Both the position numbers and the translations under genes were made by a program. From contig DYNO01000109.1 of NCBI GenBank assembly GCA_020721025.1, positions 1 through 11,213 of the forward strand: a DNA stretch of 11,213 nt, written 5' to 3'. The notes under the pieces were generated by a model, which had not been told where the DNA came from, ran no database searches, and worked only from the letters and a program-made list of their open reading frames with translations. Shown one piece after another: positions 6,011 through 11,213 of the stretch; position 1 is the first letter of the stretch, and every line of letters starts with the position of its first letter. Source of the DNA: Thiomargarita sp. Its GTDB lineage: Bacteria; Pseudomonadota; Gammaproteobacteria; Beggiatoales; Beggiatoaceae.

Positions 6011-7261
6011 CTATAGATAACGGGTGGATTTTGCTTGGCGTGAGAGGGTCTCATCTTTTTTATCCAATTCGTCTAATTCTTCTGTCTTTTTAACAACTTG
6101 GTATTCATCCGTTTCAAAAATAGGTTGCTGATGACGTTGCTGATAGGCTTCAAATAATTGACCTTGAGCTTGTAATTCTTGGTCGAGCACCTGCATCACT
6201 GTGTCCACCAGTTCAAATACTTTTTCTTTATTTTCAGGCAAATAGCGTTGTGGCAAGTATTCACCTTGTTTGGGATCATTTTTTTCGACTGTATCAGATT
6301 CCGTCGCCGGCGGGTTCGTCACGGTAAGTTGCGAAAGTAGTAACTTTTGGGTCTTTTGGAACTCTTCTTGAAGATTGGTGATTTTTTTGTAAATTTCTGC
6401 CAATTGACGCGCTTCAAATTGTTGAATTGCCGTGCCTTTGATTTCAACTTCTTGTAACAAATGCGGCACTTTTTGTAAATCCCCTTGTGCCAAACAAAGC
6501 CGAATGGTTGATAAGCGTTCTTCCATTGCGGCATTGGTGGCGGCAACGAGGGGAGAATGCGTTTCAGTAAAAAAGTGTTCAGAAACATTGACTAATGGGT
6601 AGGAGAGTTCAGATTTTCGTGCAACTGTGCGATGTAGCAACCATCCGAAAAATATGGCGAGCAACATCCCTACCGCCATGATGATCATTCCGCCAATGAC
6701 TAAGCCCAACGGTTGATTTGCAAGTAAAGTTGGTAATTTCTGATAATCAAGCCATTGATTCAATTCTAAAATTTGGGTAGATTTTTCGGAAATTGGCGGT
6801 TTGTCTCTTAATACATCTGATACGGGCTGAACGGTTGACAGCGTGGTTTGAGTCTTGGTGACCGGTGGCGGTAAAGTTGTTGTTATTCCTGTTGTTACGG
6901 GAGGCTTCGGGGCAGTGGCGCATTGAATGGTTTGCCCTTGGCGATGTGCTTTCCATTCGGCTTGTTGACGCTGAAATTCTTTGAAGGCTTCGGCGGCGGA
7001 GAGGGAAATTTCACTCGCTACGGGAATCGTCAAAATCGCGCCTACTTTCAACGAGTTCAAATTACAGGGAACGTTAAACGCATCTGGATTGGCATGTAAC
7101 AGCGCGATCACCGATTGATAGCGAGTCATTTCAGTGGCTTGATGCACCTTGCTTGCGATAACCCATAACATTTCACCAGATTTGATGGGACCGTAGGTTT
7201 CCGCGGCAACTGCGGTCATGAGGAAAAATTGTAAAAGAAAAAACAGGCGTTGCGTCAACAT
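6011..7261 (-). CDS. FimV-like LysM-domain membrane protein (short)
   Basis: The protein has 416 residues. Residues 1-20 form a signal peptide ending AVAA. Residues 21-80 match the FimV N-terminal LysM region, seen in YGPIKSGEMLWVIASKV, ALLHANPDAF and LKVGAILTIP; this type binds peptidoglycan. A threonine- and proline-rich linker (about 117-165) leads to one membrane helix (about 185-210, LGLVIGGMIIMAVGMLLAIF). The cytoplasmic part (211-416) is charged and probably coiled-coil or TPR-like; RLCLAQGDLQKVPHLLQEVE resembles the short helical repeat at the C-terminus of FimV. Canonical FimV is much longer, commonly about 700 to more than 900 residues, so this is a compact relative, possibly an inner-membrane scaffold for polar or pilus functions. 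It is probably the first gene of an operon with the aminotransferase and hybD-like genes. The function is inferred. Confidence 0.75.
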   Translation of the reverse strand: MLTQRLFFLLQFFLMTAVAAETYGPIKSGEMLWVIASKVHQATEMTRYQSVIALLHANPDAFNVPCNLNSLKVGAILTIPVASEISLSAAEAFKEFQRQQAEWKAHRQGQTIQCATAPKPPVTTGITTTLPPPVTKTQTTLSTVQPVSDVLRDKPPISEKSTQILELNQWLDYQKLPTLLANQPLGLVIGGMIIMAVGMLLAIFFGWLLHRTVARKSELSYPLVNVSEHFFTETHSPLVAATNAAMEERLSTIRLCLAQGDLQKVPHLLQEVEIKGTAIQQFEARQLAEIYKKITNLQEEFQKTQKLLLSQLTVTNPPATESDTVEKNDPKQGEYLPQRYLPENKEKVFELVDTVMQVLDQELQAQGQLFEAYQQRHQQPIFETDEYQVVKKTEELDELDKKDETLSRQAKSTRYL

Positions 7262-7291
7262 AATTCGTTTCAGTTGATTGATTTGCTAAAT

Positions 7292-7300
7292 AGTATAACA
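7292..7300 (-). promoter_or_regulatory. Extended -10 promoter of the FimV-like operon
   Basis: The minus strand reads TGTTATACT, an extended -10 (TGn followed by TATACT, five of six matches), placing the start of transcription near 7285 and a leader of about 24 bases. No good -35 box lies at 16-18 bases, which is tolerated by extended -10 promoters. Confidence 0.4.
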
Positions 7301-7416
7301 CTTAGAATTTACGCAAAACGATTGATGATGGGGTGACGCAATTCAAATTTAATTTCTAATATATTCAATCAGTTTCAATGTTACAATGTCGATCAAAAAT
7401 TTGACAGGTTTGAATT

Positions 7417-7555
7417 ATGACACAACAAGATCATTTCTTTGCCACATATTGAATTGCGCTTCCCAATGCGTTATTCTACTGATGCTATAGATAAAATTGT
7501 CAAAGTCAGCCTCTTAATTCCAACAGACAATTCTCTGATTGAAATCAAGATGTAA
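7417..7555 (+). pseudogene. Possible frameshifted gene remnant
   Basis: A frame starting with ATG at 7417 reads MTQQDHFFATY and stops at 7450-7452. An overlapping frame open from 7421 continues IELRFPMRYSTDAIDKIVK and ends IPTDNSLIEIKM at TAA 7553-7555. Joined by one frameshift, these would give a plausible protein of about 45 residues, but I recognise no family. An AGG at 7406-7408 could serve as a weak ribosome binding site. It may be chance. Confidence 0.18.
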
Positions 7556-7562
7556 GATCAAT

Positions 7563-7639
7563 CGTTCGGACAGTTTTTAAATTTCATTGAGATTTCAACT
7601 GGTTGATTTCGCAAATGATTATAAAAAATTGTCTGAACG
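7563..7639. repeat. Inverted repeat upstream of the secreted-protein gene
   Basis: CGTTCGGACAGTTTTT (7563-7578) and AAAAATTGTCTGAACG (7624-7639) are inverted repeats matching at 14 of 16 positions, separated by 45 bases. A related sequence (AAAACTGTCCGAAC, 4306-4319) lies at the end of the hybD-like gene. The GTCTGAAC core also forms the ends of the repeat at 57-154, which suggests one dispersed family. Confidence 0.5.
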
Positions 7640-7702
7640 CTTGAAGATTCAACTCAGCCATTGAAAAATCAAAAAAATTTTAGCTACAATTGGACAATCT
7701 GC

Positions 7703-10700
7703 ATGAAATTATCCGTTTGGTTCAGTCTATCTTTTGTTGTCTTCCTCATTCCCACGCTTGGCAACGCATTACAACTCATTGATAATAAAAGTTTTATCTA
7801 TGATATTGCTGCCAATGGCGCGCTGACTCAAGGTTCACTCAACGCCTACGCCACCATGTATCAATTGCGAGTCAATGGTGCAAATTTTGTTGGCAATATC
7901 AGCAATTTATCAACGCAAGGGCGGGAAGTGAACACCACTTTTTTCACGGAACCTCGCAGCGGTTTGCAAATCAAACGACGGGTTTATGTGCCGAAAATGC
8001 AAAATTATGCGCGCTTTTTCGAGATTATTCGCAATCCGACCGAGCAAGATATCACGGTGGATGTCGAAATTTTTGGCACATTGGGATCGGGTAAAAATAC
8101 TGTTTTGAAAGCGGAACAACAGCAATTTCTGATCACCGAAGACAGTCGCGGTAATCAACCCACGTTGTTGCACTATCATTCGCAAGTGGGCAGCAGTTTG
8201 ACCGCGACTTATACCTTGGATAACGGGCAGTTACGTTGGATTTATCCCAATTTGACCATTCCCGCCGGACAAGCAAAACGTTTGGTTTATTTCGTGGCGC
8301 AAACGACCGATGTGGACGCAGCGACGCAGGTGGCAATGTATATTTTTAGTAATCCTTCAGCACTTTACGAAGGCATTGGCGACGGACGCAGCGAAATTCC
8401 CAATTTTACCCCGCCTACTCCCACACCGAACAGCGATTTTTCTCAAGCCCCTTTTTTGAATGCGGGCGAAACTCGAAGCGGTATTTTGGAGGAGCAAGAC
8501 AGTTTATCGCATCAACGCGCCAATACGCCGAGTGATTTGTACGCCATTCACCTGACCGCCGGGCAACAGGTGGCAATTCGGATGTCTGCGTTTTTTAACA
8601 GCTATTTGTATTTATTTGCCGATAGCGCGGGGAGTCAATTGTTGGCGAGTAATGATGATCAAAATGTGGATACCACCAACGCGCAATTGTTGTTTACTGC
8701 ACCACAAGAGGGAAATTATTATCTCGAAGCCACTGCTCACGATCAAAATGAACGCGGTATGTACACCTTAGAAATTACCAACGCGTCAAATGAACCGCCT
8801 CAAGTGTATTCATTTCAAATAGATACCGACAGTTTCACCGCGCCCAGCTTGGTGCAATTGACCGATTTTAGCACCGATGTCGATGGGCAAATCAAGCAAC
8901 GGTGTTGGCAATTTGGCGATGGCAGTCCGGTGAGTTGTGCGTCAGAAACGGCAACGATAAGCCATACTTATCAACAAGCTGGACATTATAGCATCAGTTT
9001 AACCGTGCAAGATGACAAGGGCGCGTGGGGGCATAAGTCGCAACCGTTATCCATTCGTGCCGCGGCAGAAGGCGTGGTGTTGCCGGTTTCAAACACAGTG
9101 ACGGGGGAATTAAGCAGTGCTGACAAATATTCACAAACTCGCTCAAATTCTTTTGCGGATCGTTATCGACTGACTTCCGTGACCGCGGGGCAGGAGTTGG
9201 TTATCGACATGCAATCGCAAGATGTTGATAGTTATCTTTATTTATATGACGAATTCCATCGTTTATTGCGAATTGATGACAACAGCGGCGGTGGGCAACA
9301 TGCCCATTTGCGTTATACTCCCGTGCGTGATGGTGATTTATACGTGGAAGCCACTACTTTTGAAGACAATAAGTTAGGCAATTATAGCCTGAGTTTAACC
9401 TTAGCAACTGCGGACACATCAGTGAAAATTCCCGTTGAAGCCATCACTTCATTACAAAATCCATTGGAAAATTTATTTGTTGCCCGTCTGCCAGAGAGTT
9501 TTCAACCAAACTTTTTGACGTGGAATTTTGGTGACAACACAACCTCCGTTTCCACCGATAAAGCGATTGTTTCTCATGTATTTAAACGAAGTGGACAATT
9601 TACGGTCGAAGTCACTGCCACCAATGCTGCGGGAAAAACGGCAACCGGCAGTCAAACATTTACCGTGAATCATCAAGTGGTTGCCCCATTGACTCGTTTC
9701 AGTGCCACGCCGTTGTTTGGAGAGAAGCCATTGCGAGTATTTTTTACCAATGAATCGCGTTCTGACCTAGGTAACGATACGTTACGCTATTTATGGCAAT
9801 TTGGGGACGGCGAGATTTCCACCAATACGCACCCGGCGCATACGTTTACCCGCGAAGGTATGTATCAGGTTGTATTAAAAACGTTTTCAACCGTCACGCA
9901 ACAAAGTGCTTCATTTAGTCTGCCGGTGGTGGTCATTGATCGCAGCAGTGCCAATGTGCCTGTCACGCAAGCCGCTCGGCTACGTCCTCAAGTGTTGCTT
10001 GCTGGATTTGATCCGATGTTGGTGGATTTATTGGATACGGATGTGAAATTATTCGCCATTGTGCGCCCCGGCAATACGCCCATTCAAACCGTGCGAGTGA
10101 CTCGTAACAATGAAGATTTTACCTTGGTCATGCAGCATGTCGCGACCTATCCGAATGGCGATCAACGTTTTGAAGCGGTTTATACTTTTCCGTTGGGCAG
10201 TTTTCCTGTCATCACCTTGGGTAATTTGTTTGGCGATCAAAATGGACAGTTTCGGATTCAAGCGGTTGATCAAGCGGGACAATTTCACGCCTTCCCTAAT
10301 TTAGAAATCAGTGATAATCCATCCTTGCCCACCGTGCCACATTCCTTGCATATTGAACCATTGCGAGAAGTGGGAATTCGGCGCAGTCAGCCGCAAGTGT
10401 TGGGCGCAGGTTATGATCCCGCCTTGGTGGATAAAAATGATGCACAATTTACGGTTCGGGCGGTGGTACGTGAGGGTTTATATCCGATTAGCAACGTGGT
10501 ATTGCAGCAAAATAAGAGCACGTTCGCCATGCCCATGCAGTTAAGCGAGATTTTGCCCAACGGCGATAAATTGTACAGTGTGGCGTATCATTATCCGCAA
10601 GGGAGTTTTGATCCGGGGACGTTGGGCAATTTGTTTGGCGATCAAGCCTATCAATTCATGATCGCGGTGACGGATGAAATGCAGCAAATTCATCGCTTTC

Positions 10701-10735
10701 CTGAATTCAAAATTGGTAATTATCCCGCACAGTGA
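7703..10735 (+). CDS. Secreted PPC/PKD multidomain protein with duplicated C-terminal module
   Basis: From ATG at 7703 the protein has 1010 residues. An upstream in-frame TTG (7661) lacks a ribosome binding site and would bury the signal peptide, so the ATG is preferred, although its Shine-Dalgarno (TTGGA) is weak. Residues 1-22 are a signal peptide ending GNA. Residues 24-220 form a beta-rich region I cannot name. PPC-like domains lie at about 248-358 (DLYAIHLTAGQQV, NYYLEATAHD) and 457-568 (RYRLTSVTAGQEL, DLYVEATTFED). PKD-like domains lie at about 366-452 (CWQFGDGS), 576-656 (TWNFGDNT) and 661-746 (LWQFGDGE), each with the later HTY, HVF or HTF motif. Two tandem modules follow at about 759-871 and 893-1006, both with PNGD and TLGNLFGDQ. 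No protease, sortase motif or membrane anchor is visible. It is probably an exported adhesion or binding protein; function unknown. Confidence 0.85.
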   Translation: MKLSVWFSLSFVVFLIPTLGNALQLIDNKSFIYDIAANGALTQGSLNAYATMYQLRVNGANFVGNISNLSTQGREVNTTFFTEPRSGLQIKRRVYVPKMQNYARFFEIIRNPTEQDITVDVEIFGTLGSGKNTVLKAEQQQFLITEDSRGNQPTLLHYHSQVGSSLTATYTLDNGQLRWIYPNLTIPAGQAKRLVYFVAQTTDVDAATQVAMYIFSNPSALYEGIGDGRSEIPNFTPPTPTPNSDFSQAPFLNAGETRSGILEEQDSLSHQRANTPSDLYAIHLTAGQQVAIRMSAFFNSYLYLFADSAGSQLLASNDDQNVDTTNAQLLFTAPQEGNYYLEATAHDQNERGMYTLEITNASNEPPQVYSFQIDTDSFTAPSLVQLTDFSTDVDGQIKQRCWQFGDGSPVSCASETATISHTYQQAGHYSISLTVQDDKGAWGHKSQPLSIRAAAEGVVLPVSNTVTGELSSADKYSQTRSNSFADRYRLTSVTAGQELVIDMQSQDVDSYLYLYDEFHRLLRIDDNSGGGQHAHLRYTPVRDGDLYVEATTFEDNKLGNYSLSLTLATADTSVKIPVEAITSLQNPLENLFVARLPESFQPNFLTWNFGDNTTSVSTDKAIVSHVFKRSGQFTVEVTATNAAGKTATGSQTFTVNHQVVAPLTRFSATPLFGEKPLRVFFTNESRSDLGNDTLRYLWQFGDGEISTNTHPAHTFTREGMYQVVLKTFSTVTQQSASFSLPVVVIDRSSANVPVTQAARLRPQVLLAGFDPMLVDLLDTDVKLFAIVRPGNTPIQTVRVTRNNEDFTLVMQHVATYPNGDQRFEAVYTFPLGSFPVITLGNLFGDQNGQFRIQAVDQAGQFHAFPNLEISDNPSLPTVPHSLHIEPLREVGIRRSQPQVLGAGYDPALVDKNDAQFTVRAVVREGLYPISNVVLQQNKSTFAMPMQLSEILPNGDKLYSVAYHYPQGSFDPGTLGNLFGDQAYQFMIAVTDEMQQIHRFPEFKIGNYPAQ
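9977..10720 (+). repeat. Tandem duplication of a ~110-residue module inside the secreted protein
   Basis: Copy one spans about 9977-10315 and copy two about 10379-10720. Shared positions include PQVL, AG-DP-LVD, VR-G--PI, PNGD, GSF, TLGNLFGDQ and H-FP. At DNA level the strip around TTTGTTTGGCGATCAA is nearly identical in both (about 10220-10250 and 10625-10650), while the rest has diverged. Confidence 0.75.
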
Positions 10736-10752
10736 TTTGTTGTTGCAACACT

Positions 10753-10823
10753 GAGGAGTTACGCACTTAGGATGCGAACTGACTGAATTCAGACACGTTA
10801 CATTTTGAATTGCGTAATTCCTA
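10753..10823. repeat. Decayed MITE-like inverted repeat
   Basis: GAGGAGTTACGCACTT (10753-10768) and AATTGCGTAATTCCTA (10808-10823) resemble the ends of the element at 901-1016, sharing the GGAGTTACGCA core on the left. The element is only about 71 bp, the arms match imperfectly and I see no target duplication, so it is probably an old deleted copy. Confidence 0.5.
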
Positions 10824-10840
10824 ACCAAGTTGAACTTGGT
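10824..10840. repeat. 17-bp odd-centred palindrome
   Basis: ACCAAGTT-G-AACTTGGT is a perfect 8-bp inverted repeat around one base, directly abutting the decayed MITE-like element. It has the same architecture as the palindromes at 243-257 and 266-280. Confidence 0.55.
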
Positions 10841-10916
10841 AACGAGATGACGCTGGCGCATCTGGACTGCATTCCAACGCCCATGACGACTACAAAGCTA
10901 TTAAGAGTAAACACGC

Positions 10917-11120
10917 ATGAAGTTTGAGTGGGACGAAAGTAAAAACCAGATTAACATTAGCAAGAGTAGGGTGTATAAGCAAAGCGTCATACACCGTTGT
11001 GAATGTGAACTACTTTGGTGCATGACACTGCGTTTATGCACCCTACTCTTGCTGATTATCTCTGCAAGAAAAGCAACGAGTCAAGAAAAGGTGACCTACT
11101 TACGAAGGATACAAAAATGA
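10917..11120 (+). pseudogene. brnT: BrnT-family toxin with its core replaced by a REP doublet
   Basis: BrnT toxins are small ribonucleases of about 90 residues. The first 16 residues here, MKFEWDESKNQINISK, match the BrnT N-terminus, and the last 22 (IISARKATSQEKVTYLRRIQ followed by K, preceded by L) match the family C-terminus, where IISARKAT is the signature. Between them, about 29 codons come from a REP doublet (10959-11053) instead of the BrnT core, yet the frame stays open through to TGA at 11118-11120. The central catalytic residues are lost, so the product is very probably not an active toxin. The stop overlaps the start of the next gene (ATGA, 11117-11120), the usual toxin-antitoxin arrangement. 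Confidence 0.7.
10959..11053. repeat. REP doublet (two hairpins forming a larger palindrome)
   Basis: The left arm (10959-10995) and the reverse complement of the right arm (11017-11053) agree over most of 37 bases. Both begin AGCAAGAGTAGGGTG and end CACC. Each arm is also a hairpin on its own: GGTGTAT (10970-10976) with ATACACC (10989-10995), and GGTGCAT (11017-11023) with ATGCACC (11036-11042). The single copies at 752-778 and 19-40 belong to the same family. Confidence 0.75.
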
Positions 11121-11203
11121 AAGATGAATATGACTTTTCTCACGCTGAACAGGGTAAATTCTATAGAACCGATTTGACATCTTCAAACTCAGTAAAAAAG
11201 TAA
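11117..11203 (+). pseudogene. Shortened antitoxin partner of brnT
   Basis: The frame begins MKDEYDFSHAEQGKFYR, the typical opening of small antitoxins found directly after BrnT-type toxins. It stops after only 28 residues (ending TSSNSVKK), whereas such antitoxins usually run to roughly 60-90 residues with a DNA-binding segment. AAGGAT at 11105-11110 is a good ribosome binding site, six bases before the ATG. It is probably truncated or frameshifted, and so lacks its DNA-binding and toxin-binding parts. The family name is uncertain (BrnA-like by position). Confidence 0.5.
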
Positions 11204-11213
11204 AGTTTAAAAA

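Larger units (their letters stand above)
7262..7702. other. Divergent intergenic region
   Basis: This region separates the minus-strand FimV-like operon from the plus-strand secreted protein gene. It contains an extended -10 promoter for the operon (7292-7300), weak coding debris on the plus strand (7417-7555) and a 14-of-16 inverted repeat (7563-7639). No convincing promoter for the plus-strand gene was found. Confidence 0.6.

Noticed and set aside
7421..7555. AraC-type regulator fragment
   Set aside because: ELRFPMRYST only faintly recalls the start of some AraC-family proteins; the following residues do not fit.
7661..7702. TTG start at 7661 for the secreted protein
   Set aside because: No ribosome binding site precedes it, and it would put 14 polar residues in front of a good signal peptide.
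10541..10861. 106-residue minus-strand frame at the end of the secreted-protein gene
   Set aside because: It is antisense to the conserved duplicated module and passes through the MITE-like repeat; no motif.
1..11213. CRISPR array, tRNA or rRNA genes
   Set aside because: No regularly spaced direct repeats with unique spacers, cloverleaf-like sequence or rRNA-like stretch was seen; the repeats present are dispersed palindromes.

Overview
The window looks like chromosomal DNA from a Gram-negative, probably gammaproteobacterial host. The support is a FimV-type LysM envelope protein, a PseC-type nucleotide-sugar aminotransferase, a HybD-type hydrogenase maturation protease and a full-length pyruvate phosphate dikinase. 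Moderate AT content, many short palindromic repeats, a MITE and toxin-antitoxin debris would suit a repeat-rich sulfur bacterium such as the Beggiatoaceae/Thiotrichales. That last step is inference, because no rRNA or other marker is present.

Layout. Positions 1-321 are non-coding and full of palindromic repeats. Positions 322-722 hold a compact hicB-hicA toxin-antitoxin pair with the antitoxin first. Positions 723-1188 hold a REP-like hairpin, gene debris split by a 116-bp MITE with a 5-bp target duplication, and an intrinsic terminator. From 1189 to 7261 four genes lie on the minus strand. Read in transcription order they are a FimV-like LysM protein (7261-6011), a PseC-like aminotransferase (5998-4832) and a HybD-like hydrogenase protease (4835-4320). 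These three are tightly packed (12-bp gap, then a 4-bp overlap) and look like one operon with an extended -10 promoter near 7292-7300. After about 350 bp comes ppdK (3963-1189), with its own good sigma70-like promoter (4020-4048) and a strong terminator (1112-1152).

A divergent intergenic region (7262-7702) carries gene debris and an inverted repeat. It leads to a secreted protein of about 1010 residues on the plus strand (7703-10735). This protein has a signal peptide, an N-terminal beta-rich region, two PPC-like domains, three PKD-like domains and two tandem copies of a roughly 110-residue module I do not recognise. The right end (10736-11213) holds a second MITE-like inverted repeat, a short palindrome, and a BrnT-type toxin gene whose middle is replaced in frame by a REP doublet. 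It overlaps a shortened antitoxin gene.

No complete new system is evident. The items most worth following are the duplicated C-terminal module of the secreted protein, the in-frame REP scar in brnT, the MITE with an intact target duplication, and the unexpected fimV-like/pseC/hybD operon.
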